A stretch of 8,344 nucleotides of DNA, from NCBI GenBank assembly GCA_023406225.1, contig JAEXWS010000160.1, positions 1 to 8,344 on the forward strand. The letters run 5' to 3'. This document shows positions 1-5,311 of the stretch, piece after piece. Origin of the DNA: Bacillota bacterium. Its GTDB lineage: Bacteria; Bacillota; Clostridia; Oscillospirales; Oscillospiraceae. A program made the position numbers and the translations under genes. Position 1 is the stretch's first letter. Each line of letters starts with the position of its first letter. The notes under the pieces are model-generated. The model did no database searches. It saw nothing but the letters and a program-made list of their open reading frames with translations, and had not been told where the DNA came from.

Positions 1-663
1 CTGCTGGACTACCCCGGCCAGGTGGCCTGCACCCTGTTCACCGCCGGGTGCGATTTCCGCTGTCCCTTCTGCCACAACGCCTCCCTCGTTCTGCCCGGCC
101 AGGCCCCGGAGGCCATTCCGGAGGAGGACTTTTTTGCCCTGCTGGAAAAACGGCGGGGCGTGCTGGACGGGGTGTGCGTCACCGGAGGGGAGCCCACCCT
201 CCAGCCCGACCTGCCCGACTTCCTGCGCCGGGTCAAGGCCTTGGGTTACGCCGTGAAGCTGGATACCAACGGCGGCCGGCCCCAGGTCCTCCGGGCCCTG
301 GCGGAGGAGGGGCTAGTGGATTACGTGGCCATGGACATCAAAAACTGCCCGGACCGCTACGCCGAGACGGCGGGGGTCCCCGGCCTGGACCTGGCCCCCA
401 TCCGGGAGAGCGTGGAGTTCCTCATGAGGGGGGATTTACCCTTCGAGTTCCGCACCACCGTGGTCCGCCCCTTTCATGACGAGGGCTGTTTCCGTGCCAT
501 CGGGGAGTGGCTTGCGGGGGAAGAGCCCTATTTCCTCCAGCTCTTCCAGGATTCCGGCGACTTGATCGGCGGCGGCTTATCCGCCTTTGGTGAGGAAGAA
601 ATGAGGGGATTTCGCCAAATCCTGCTAAATTTCATCCCAAATACAGCCCTAAGGGGTATATAA
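1..663 (+). CDS. nrdG: Anaerobic ribonucleotide reductase activating protein (radical SAM), 5' truncated
   Basis: This is a radical-SAM activase that uses a [4Fe-4S] cluster and S-adenosylmethionine to generate the glycyl radical on NrdD in the cytoplasm. The frame is open from base 1, so the gene starts left of the window; 220 codons are visible, and for a family of roughly 230 residues only a short N-terminal piece should be missing. The frame opens with LLDYPGQVACTLF, followed by the cluster motif CDFRCPFC (CX3CX2C, visible codons 17, 21 and 24). VTGGEPTL around codons 60-67 is the GGEP motif that contacts SAM. The DYPG/GCDFRCPFCHN pattern resembles the NrdG2-type branch rather than the shorter E. 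coli type (from memory). A GTG at 22 could be read as a start but would cut into the conserved N-terminal strand. The last 25 or so codons are more AT-rich than the rest. It lies upstream of nrdD, the reverse of the E. coli nrdD-nrdG order. Confidence 0.93.
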   Translation: MLDYPGQVACTLFTAGCDFRCPFCHNASLVLPGQAPEAIPEEDFFALLEKRRGVLDGVCVTGGEPTLQPDLPDFLRRVKALGYAVKLDTNGGRPQVLRALAEEGLVDYVAMDIKNCPDRYAETAGVPGLDLAPIRESVEFLMRGDLPFEFRTTVVRPFHDEGCFRAIGEWLAGEEPYFLQLFQDSGDLIGGGLSAFGEEEMRGFRQILLNFIPNTALRGI

Positions 664-676
664 CAATATCTTGTGG
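661..676 (+). promoter_or_regulatory. Candidate NrdR box 1
   Basis: The 16-mer TAACAATATCTTGTGG matches the published NrdR-box consensus acaCwAtATaTwGtgt at 12 of 16 positions, including the CAATAT and TTGTG halves. It begins on the nrdG stop codon. NrdR is the ATP/dATP-responsive repressor of ribonucleotide reductase operons and binds boxes in pairs. A weaker second box starts exactly 31 bp downstream. The match was counted by eye. Confidence 0.62.
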
Positions 677-691
677 CAAAAAGATTCAGCA

Positions 692-707
692 TAACCACAT
701 ATTGACG
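692..707 (+). promoter_or_regulatory. Candidate NrdR box 2, overlapping the nrdD -35
   Basis: TAACCACATATTGACG matches the NrdR consensus at 9 of 16 positions (conserved C4, A6 and the ATATTG core). Alone it would be weak, but it is separated from box 1 by 15 bp, the spacing known for paired NrdR boxes (three helical turns from start to start). It covers the -35 hexamer of the nrdD promoter, a sensible place for a repressor. Confidence 0.5.
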
Positions 708-729
708 AAACCGGGCTTGATGATATAAT
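702..729 (+). promoter_or_regulatory. Sigma-70/sigma-A type promoter for nrdD
   Basis: A TTGACG -35 element (702-707), a 16-bp spacer and a perfect TATAAT -10 (724-729) preceded by TGA, which makes an extended -10. Transcription would start near 736-737, leaving a leader of about 50 nt before the nrdD ATG. It lets nrdD be transcribed independently of nrdG. It is the best consensus promoter in the window. Confidence 0.8.
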
Positions 730-771
730 AAAAGAACTCGAGTTTAGAAAACATGAGAATGTGTAAAAGCA

Positions 772-778
772 GGGGGAG
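772..778 (+). promoter_or_regulatory. Ribosome binding site of nrdD
   Basis: GGGGGAG lies 7 nt before the ATG at 786. It decides the start: the in-frame ATG at 753 lies upstream of this site, has no Shine-Dalgarno sequence of its own, and would add 11 residues unlike an ATP-cone N terminus. Confidence 0.8.
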
Positions 779-785
779 CGTTACC

Positions 786-3164
786 ATGTATCAGGTCATC
801 AAGCGGGACGGCACGGTCGCCGACTTCGACATCGCCAAAATCTCGGCCGCCATCACCAAGGCCTTCGAGGCCCAGCTCAAGGAGTATCACCCCAGCGTCA
901 TCGATCTGCTGGCCCTCCGGGTCACCTCGGATTTCGAGGGGAAGATCAAGGACGGCAAAGTGGCGGTGGAGGATATCCAGGACAGCGTGGAGAAGGTCCT
1001 CAGCGAGGCGGGGTACGCCGACGTGGCCAAGGCCTACATTCTCTACCGCAAGCAGCGGGAGAAGATCCGCAACATGCGCTCCACCATGCTGGACTATAAG
1101 GCCGTCATGGACTCCTACGTGAAAGTCACCGACTGGCGGGTGAAAGAGAACTCCACCGTGACCTATTCGGTGGGGGGCCTTATCCTGTCCAACTCCGGGG
1201 CCATCACCGCTAACTACTGGCTCAGCGAGATCTACGACGACGAGGTGGCCGCCGCCCACCGGGCGGGGGACATCCACCTCCACGACCTGTCCATGCTCAC
1301 CGGCTACTGCGCGGGATGGAGCCTGAAGCAGCTGATCCAGGAGGGCCTGGGCGGCGTGCCCGGAAAGATCACCTCCTCTCCGGCCAAGCACCTGTCCTCC
1401 CTGTGCAACCAGATGGTCAACTTCCTGGGCATCATGCAGAACGAGTGGGCGGGAGCCCAGGCGTTCTCCTCCTTCGACACCTATCTGGCCCCCTTCGTCA
1501 AGGCGGACAACCTCTCCTATTATGAGGTCAAGAAGTGCGTGGAGTCCTTTATTTACGGCGTCAACACCCCGTCCCGGTGGGGCACTCAGGCCCCTTTCTC
1601 CAACATCACCCTGGACTGGACGGTGCCCAATGACCTGAAGAACCTGCCCGCCATCGTGGGGGGCAAAGAGATGCCCTTCACCTACGGCGACTGCAAAAAA
1701 GAGATGGACATGGTCAACAAGGCCTTCATCGAGATCATGATCGAGGGCGATGCCAACGGCCGTGGCTTCCAGTATCCCATCCCCACCTACTCCATCACCC
1801 GGGACTTCGACTGGAGCGAGACGGAGAACAACAAGCTCCTCTTTGAGATGACCGCCAAGTACGGCACCCCCTATTTCTCCAACTACATCAACTCCGACAT
1901 GGAGCCCTCCGACGTGCGCAGCATGTGCTGCCGCCTGCGTCTGGACCTTCGGGAGCTGCGGAAAAAGTCCGGCGGCTTCTTCGGTTCCGGCGAATCCACC
2001 GGAAGCGTGGGCGTCGTCACCATCAACCTGCCCCGCATCGCCTACCTCTCCAAGACCCCGGAGGAGTTTTACCAGCGGCTGGACCACGTGATGGACATCT
2101 CCGCCCGGTCCCTCAAGACCAAGCGCACCGTCATCACCAAGCTCCTGGACGCGGGCCTCTATCCCTACACGAAGCATTACCTGGGCACCTTTGAAAACCA
2201 CTTCTCCACCATCGGCCTCATCGGCATGAACGAGGTGGGCCTCAACGCGGCGTGGCTGCGCCAGGACCTGACCCACGCCGGGACCCAGGCCTTCGCCAAG
2301 GAAGTGCTGAACCATATGCGAGAGCGCCTCAGCGACTATCAAGAGCAGTACGGCGACCTCTACAACCTGGAGGCCACCCCCGCCGAGTCCACCACCTACC
2401 GTCTGGCCAAGCACGACGTGGAAAAGTGGCCGGACATCATCACCGCCGCCAAAAACACCGGCGACACCCCCTATTACACCAACAGCTCCCACCTGCCCGT
2501 GGGCTACACCGCCGACATTTTCGACGCTCTGGCGGTGCAGGACGAGCTGCAGACCCTGTACACCTCCGGCACCGTGTTCCACGCCTTCCTGGGCGAGAAG
2601 CTGCCGGACTGGAAGGCCGCGGCGGCCCTGGTGCGGAAGATCGCGGAGAACTTCAAGCTCCCCTACTACACCATGTCCCCCACCTACTCCATCTGCCCGG
2701 ACCACGGCTACATCACCGGCGAGCACTTCTCCTGCCCCACCTGCGGAAAAACCACCGAGGTCTGGAGCCGCATCACCGGCTATTACCGTCCCATCCAGAA
2801 CTGGAACGACGGCAAGGTGCAGGAGTTCAAGGACCGCAAGGTCTATGACCCGGGCACCTCCACCCTGGAGGGCCGCCGTCTCTGCGACCGGGAGGCCGTG
2901 AAGACCGAGGCGGCCGATGCCGTCCCCGCCGGGGACGACGGGCTGTACCTCTTCACCACGAAGACCTGCCCCAACTGCAAGATCGCCAAGAGCGAGCTTG
3001 AAAAGGCGGGCGTCAGCTACCAGGTGATGGACGTGGACGAGCATCTGGACCTGGTGCGGCAGTACGGCATCCAGCAGGCCCCCACCCTGATCGTCCGCCA
3101 TGGCGGCCAGGTGGACAAGCTGGTGAACGCCTCCTCCATCAAGAAGTTCGCCGCCACCCGATAA
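786..3164 (+). CDS. nrdD: Class III anaerobic ribonucleoside-triphosphate reductase with fused C-terminal redoxin domain
   Basis: Reduces ribonucleotides to deoxyribonucleotides under anaerobic conditions by glycyl/thiyl radical chemistry. The predicted protein has 792 residues. An ATP-cone (about residues 2-92, opening YQVIKRDGTVADFD) should carry the overall dATP/ATP activity switch. The catalytic barrel follows, with C175 in GYCAGWSL aligning with the conserved C175 of E. coli NrdD, and C381-C382 in SMCCRLRL at the thiyl-radical finger loop, then a GVVTINLPRI segment. A zinc site is formed by C637, H640, C650 and C653. The glycyl-radical loop is RITGYY, with G665 the likely radical residue, followed by NWNDGKVQEFKDR. 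Residues about 718-792 form a glutaredoxin/NrdH-like domain with CPNC (728-731) and the cis-proline motif APTL (P766). The extra active-site cysteine and the fused redoxin point to dithiol rather than formate as reductant, as reported for NrdD2-type enzymes; that assignment is inference. The gene has its own promoter, NrdR-like boxes and a terminator. Confidence 0.96.
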   Translation: MYQVIKRDGTVADFDIAKISAAITKAFEAQLKEYHPSVIDLLALRVTSDFEGKIKDGKVAVEDIQDSVEKVLSEAGYADVAKAYILYRKQREKIRNMRSTMLDYKAVMDSYVKVTDWRVKENSTVTYSVGGLILSNSGAITANYWLSEIYDDEVAAAHRAGDIHLHDLSMLTGYCAGWSLKQLIQEGLGGVPGKITSSPAKHLSSLCNQMVNFLGIMQNEWAGAQAFSSFDTYLAPFVKADNLSYYEVKKCVESFIYGVNTPSRWGTQAPFSNITLDWTVPNDLKNLPAIVGGKEMPFTYGDCKKEMDMVNKAFIEIMIEGDANGRGFQYPIPTYSITRDFDWSETENNKLLFEMTAKYGTPYFSNYINSDMEPSDVRSMCCRLRLDLRELRKKSGGFFGSGESTGSVGVVTINLPRIAYLSKTPEEFYQRLDHVMDISARSLKTKRTVITKLLDAGLYPYTKHYLGTFENHFSTIGLIGMNEVGLNAAWLRQDLTHAGTQAFAKEVLNHMRERLSDYQEQYGDLYNLEATPAESTTYRLAKHDVEKWPDIITAAKNTGDTPYYTNSSHLPVGYTADIFDALAVQDELQTLYTSGTVFHAFLGEKLPDWKAAAALVRKIAENFKLPYYTMSPTYSICPDHGYITGEHFSCPTCGKTTEVWSRITGYYRPIQNWNDGKVQEFKDRKVYDPGTSTLEGRRLCDREAVKTEAADAVPAGDDGLYLFTTKTCPNCKIAKSELEKAGVSYQVMDVDEHLDLVRQYGIQQAPTLIVRHGGQVDKLVNASSIKKFAATR

Positions 3165-3175
3165 ACCCACAAGGG

Positions 3176-3204
3176 AAAAAGGAGGGACAATGTCCCTCCT
3201 TTTT
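3176..3204 (+). terminator. Rho-independent terminator after nrdD
   Basis: A perfect 12-bp inverted repeat, AAAAAGGAGGGA / TCCCTCCTTTTT, with the 5-nt loop CAATG and a 5-T run forming the 3' side. It starts 11 nt after the nrdD stop. The A5/T5 flanks make it symmetrical, so it could act on both strands. Because trxB begins only 27 nt beyond it and no promoter is visible between them, some readthrough is likely if trxB is expressed from the nrdD promoter. Confidence 0.82.
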
Positions 3205-3221
3205 CGTGATTTTGCAAAGAC

Positions 3222-3227
3222 AGGGGA
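3222..3227 (+). promoter_or_regulatory. Ribosome binding site of trxB
   Basis: AGGGGA lies 4 nt before the ATG at 3232. It supports that start over the in-frame ATG at 3190, which sits in the loop of the nrdD terminator hairpin with its GGAGGG locked in the stem. Confidence 0.65.
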
Positions 3228-3231
3228 TTTT

Positions 3232-4128
3232 ATGAACGAGCATTTCGACATCATCATCGTGGGGGGCGGCCCTGCGGGCCTGACCGCCGCCATCTACGCC
3301 CGCCGGGCGGGCAAACGCGTGCTTTTGCTGGAAAAAGAGGGCTTTGGCGGCCAGATCGCCTCCTCTCCCCGGGTGGAGAATTATCCGGGCCTCCCCGCCG
3401 TGTCCGGCGCGGAGCTGGCGGAGCGGCTGTACGGTCAGGCGGAGGCCCTGGGCGCCCGCATCGAGCTGGAGGAGGCGCTGGAGGTCCGGGACGGCGCGCC
3501 CAAGACCGTGACGACGGATTACGGGACCTACACCTGCACGGCCCTCATCCTGGCCACGGGCATGAAGCACCGGACCCTGGGCCTGCCCGGCGAGGAGCGG
3601 TTCGCCTCCTTCTGCGCCGTGTGCGACGGCGCTTTTTACCAGGGAAAGGACGTGGCCGTGTGCGGCGGAGGGAACACCGCCCTTCAGGACGCGCTGTTCC
3701 TCTCGGAGCTCTGTCGCCGCGTGACCGTCATCCACCGGCGGCGGGAATTCCGCGGGGACCCCATCCTGGTGGAGGCGCTCCGGCAGCGGAGCAACGTGTC
3801 CTTCGCATTGAACACCGTGGTATCCGCCCTCCACGGGGAGGACCGCCTCACGGGGCTGACGCTCCGAAACGTGGACACCGGGACAGAGACCCTCCTTCCG
3901 GCGGACGGACTGTTCGAAGCCGTGGGCCAGCTTCCCGAGGGAAAGCTGGCGGCGTCCCTGGTGCCGGTGGACGAGGCGGGCTTCATCCCCGCCGGCGAGG
4001 ACTGCACCACGCCCGCCGCCGGCGTTTTTGCCGCCGGCGACGGACGGGCCAAGGCCGTCCGCCAGCTCACCACCGCCTGCGCCGACGGCGCGGTGGCGGC
4101 CATCGCCGCCTGCCGGTGGTGCGGATAA
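3232..4128 (+). CDS. trxB: Thioredoxin reductase-like NADPH-dependent flavoprotein
   Basis: Predicted cytoplasmic FAD enzyme that passes electrons from NADPH through a redox-active disulfide to a thioredoxin-fold partner. The 298-residue product is slightly shorter than typical TrxB (about 305-320). Visible motifs: N-terminal FAD Rossmann motif IIIVGGGPAG (G11-G16), FGGQI near residue 35, ATG near residue 110, active-site pair CAVC (C128/C131, followed by DGAFY), NADPH Rossmann motif GGGNTALQDA (from G145), HRRREFRG (H168-R174) which in TrxB binds the NADPH 2'-phosphate, and the C-terminal FAD motif GVFAAGD (264-270). These residues argue against a ferredoxin-type thioredoxin reductase. The start at 3232 gives the usual short N terminus before the FAD strand; a start at 3190 would add 14 residues encoded in the terminator. 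Its position just after a redoxin-fused nrdD suggests that the fused domain is one of its substrates (inference). Confidence 0.92.
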   Translation: MNEHFDIIIVGGGPAGLTAAIYARRAGKRVLLLEKEGFGGQIASSPRVENYPGLPAVSGAELAERLYGQAEALGARIELEEALEVRDGAPKTVTTDYGTYTCTALILATGMKHRTLGLPGEERFASFCAVCDGAFYQGKDVAVCGGGNTALQDALFLSELCRRVTVIHRRREFRGDPILVEALRQRSNVSFALNTVVSALHGEDRLTGLTLRNVDTGTETLLPADGLFEAVGQLPEGKLAASLVPVDEAGFIPAGEDCTTPAAGVFAAGDGRAKAVRQLTTACADGAVAAIAACRWCG

Positions 4129-4143
4129 TAAAAGAACCTCTTG

Positions 4144-4185
4144 ACCGAACAGGGCCGCCGGATCGATCCGGCGGCCCTGTTCGGT
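4144..4185. terminator. Perfect 42-bp palindrome, probable bidirectional terminator
   Basis: Two exact 21-bp arms running ACCGAACAGGGCC... to ...GGCCCTGTTCGGT with ATCGAT at the centre. As RNA it would form a very stable GC-rich stem of about 19 bp. It sits between the convergent trxB (stop 4128) and the RpiR-family gene (stop 4194, reading leftwards). TTGCTTTT follows on the + strand; on the - strand the tail reads CAAGAGGTTCTTTTA. Both T tracts are imperfect but the placement is typical of a shared terminator. Confidence 0.8.
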
Positions 4186-4191
4186 TTGCTT

Positions 4192-5037
4192 TTACCGGTC
4201 CCCGCCCACCCACAAAGACTTTATCACTTTGCGGTTGGCGGCCAGATTTTCGATCACCTTCTGCTGGTCGTTCCGGGTGGCGGTCATGCACAGGCAGTCC
4301 ACCAGGGTATTCTGCACGACGCGGGTGGAGACCAGCGGCTCCACAGGGCAGTAATGGAGAATGCATACGTCGCTCTGCTTCTCCAGCGGCGTATTTTGAT
4401 AGCCCGTGAGACAGACCGTCTTCGCCCCCCCCTTGCGCGCCAGACGGAAAGCGTTGATAACCGGGATGCTCCTGCCGGATTTTGAGATGGCGATCAGCGC
4501 CGTTTCCGGTCCGGCGCGCCGGGCGCTGATCTGCATCAATTCAGAATCCGTGGCGGAAACCGCATGCAGGCCGATGCGCGTCAGGTGCACCGCAAATCCA
4601 TCTGCAATATTGGCGGAGGTCCCGATCCCGCACACAATGATCTGCGAGGCGTCACGCAGCAGGGCTGCGGCGGCCTCCACGCGTTCAAAATCCAGCATCT
4701 CCAGCGCCTTTTGCATCGTGTCGATATTGCGCAGGAAGATGTTGCGGCAGATGCTCTCCACCGAATCGGCGTCGCCTCCCTCGCCATAGACGGACGGGGC
4801 CTGTTGGCCGCTGTATTTCGCCAGCATCATCTTCATCTCACTGAAGCCGGAAAAGCCGATGATCTTGCAGAACCGGACGATGCTGGATTCCGCGATATCC
4901 AGGTCCTGCGCCATCTGCTGAACGCTGATCGCCAGCAGCCGGTCCGTGTCCTCCAGAATATAGTCCGCAATTTTTTTAGGCACCTTCGGTAACGACGGAT
5001 AGCACATATAGATTGCCGCCACAGGATTTTTATCCAT
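4192..5037 (-). CDS. MurR/RpiR family transcriptional regulator (HTH + SIS domain)
   Basis: A DNA-binding regulator of 281 residues, normal for the family. The N-terminal HTH_6 domain spans about residues 1-77, with the helix-turn-helix near 38-62 (LAISVQQMAQDLDIAESSIVR is its core). The SIS (sugar isomerase) domain spans about 120-250, with IIVCGIGTSANIADGFA (133-149) and AISKSGRSIPVINAF (183-197), the latter containing the S-x-S-G phosphosugar-binding signature. Family members sense phosphorylated sugars or related metabolites and repress or activate neighbouring catabolic or transport genes. ATG at 5037 is preferred because GAGGG lies 5 nt upstream; the in-frame GTG at 5049 has a poorer site. 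It diverges from the ABC operon across an AT-rich region, so that operon is its likely target. The specific ligand cannot be read from the sequence. Confidence 0.93.
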   Translation of the reverse strand: MDKNPVAAIYMCYPSLPKVPKKIADYILEDTDRLLAISVQQMAQDLDIAESSIVRFCKIIGFSGFSEMKMMLAKYSGQQAPSVYGEGGDADSVESICRNIFLRNIDTMQKALEMLDFERVEAAAALLRDASQIIVCGIGTSANIADGFAVHLTRIGLHAVSATDSELMQISARRAGPETALIAISKSGRSIPVINAFRLARKGGAKTVCLTGYQNTPLEKQSDVCILHYCPVEPLVSTRVVQNTLVDCLCMTATRNDQQKVIENLAANRKVIKSLWVGGDR

Positions 5038-5042
5038 ATTGA

Positions 5043-5047
5043 CCCTC
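5043..5047 (-). promoter_or_regulatory. Ribosome binding site of the RpiR-family gene
   Basis: On the - strand GAGGG (within GTGAGGG) lies 5 nt before the ATG at 5037. It overlaps the alternative GTG codon at 5049-5047, which argues against that GTG as the start. Confidence 0.65.
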
Positions 5048-5100
5048 ACTCCACAATTTCCCTCGTATTTTCAAAATCTGTTTTGTCTATTATCCACAAA

Positions 5101-5138
5101 TTGAATTTTATTTTTTTGAATATTGAATAATTGAATAA
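5101..5138 (+). repeat. Cluster of four TTGAAT repeats
   Basis: TTGAAT occurs at 5101, 5116, 5123 and 5131; the last three lie at 7-8 bp steps as TTGAATA, TTGAATAA and TTGAATAA. The cluster is in the divergent regulatory region and could be part of a protein-binding array or simply low-complexity AT-rich DNA. Confidence 0.6.
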
Positions 5139-5144
5139 TTTTCA
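5132..5144. promoter_or_regulatory. Candidate RpiR-type operator TGAATAATTTTCA
   Basis: An inverted repeat TGAA-N5-TTCA between the divergent genes. Several RpiR-family regulators bind TGAA/TTCA-type palindromes, so this is a plausible site. The arms are only 4 bp and such matches are frequent in AT-rich DNA, so confidence is low. Confidence 0.3.
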
Positions 5145-5167
5145 TTTACATGATACCATGACTATAG

Positions 5168-5185
5168 AAAATATACAAATATTTT
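5168..5185. repeat. AT-only inverted repeat AAAATAT-ACAA-ATATTTT
   Basis: Perfect 7-bp arms around a 4-nt centre, followed by further Ts to 5188. Its stability as RNA would be low; it is more likely a protein-binding or easily melted DNA element than a terminator. Confidence 0.45.
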
Positions 5186-5204
5186 TTTGCAATTGCCAGT
5201 GTTT

Positions 5205-5241
5205 TTCGCAAATTTTTGTAAATTTTACGAAAATTTACGAA
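5205..5241. repeat. 37-bp near-perfect palindrome built from three 10-bp units
   Basis: Centred on T5223, 16 of 18 positions pair across the centre (mismatches 5209/5237 and 5217/5229, the latter a G-T wobble). The outer arms read TTCGCAAATTTT and AAAATTTACGAA; the core is GTAAATTTTAC. The same DNA can be read as three tandem 10-bp units: AAATTTTTGT (5210-5219), AAATTTTACG (5220-5229) and AAAATTTACG (5230-5239). It lies about 80 bp before the permease start and is a good candidate for an operator or for intrinsically bent DNA. Confidence 0.75.
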
Positions 5242-5254
5242 GGGATCTGGAAAT

Positions 5255-5298
5255 TGCCGCCGCGGAAGGCAGTGTGACGGAGCATCCCGCGGCCCGCA
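5255..5298 (+). other. GC-rich leader hairpin before the permease gene
   Basis: GCCGCGG (5259-5265) pairs perfectly with CCGCGGC (5287-5293), and TGC (5255-5257) with GCA (5296-5298) extends the stem across a small internal loop. The terminal loop is 21 nt. It ends 7 nt before the Shine-Dalgarno sequence, so in the mRNA it could affect translation initiation or message stability. It has no T run and is not terminator-like. Confidence 0.5.
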
Positions 5299-5304
5299 AA
5301 GGAA

Positions 5305-5311
5305 AGGGGAG
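5305..5311 (+). promoter_or_regulatory. Ribosome binding site of the permease gene
   Basis: AGGGGAG lies 7 nt before GTG at 5319 and selects that codon as the start; upstream in-frame starts (for example TTG at 5187) fall inside the AT-rich palindromic region and have no such site. Confidence 0.78.

Noticed and set aside
753..785. ATG at 753 as the nrdD start
   Set aside because: No ribosome binding site precedes it, and the 11 added residues are not ATP-cone-like. The ATG at 786 has GGGGGAG at 7 nt.
3190..3231. ATG at 3190 as the trxB start
   Set aside because: The codon is in the loop of the nrdD terminator, its Shine-Dalgarno sequence is in the stem and too close, and the added 14 residues precede the normal FAD-binding N terminus.
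744..3293. Very long open frame (about 850 codons) on the - strand opposite nrdD
   Set aside because: It is the antisense shadow of a GC-rich, strongly codon-biased gene. Its translation is a low-complexity Gly/Val/His/Leu-rich string with no recognisable domain, while the + strand encodes a fully motif-supported NrdD.
5168..5188. AT-rich hairpin with a T run as an intrinsic terminator
   Set aside because: The stem is made only of A-T pairs and would be unstable; it lies upstream of the operon with no gene ending nearby on the + strand.
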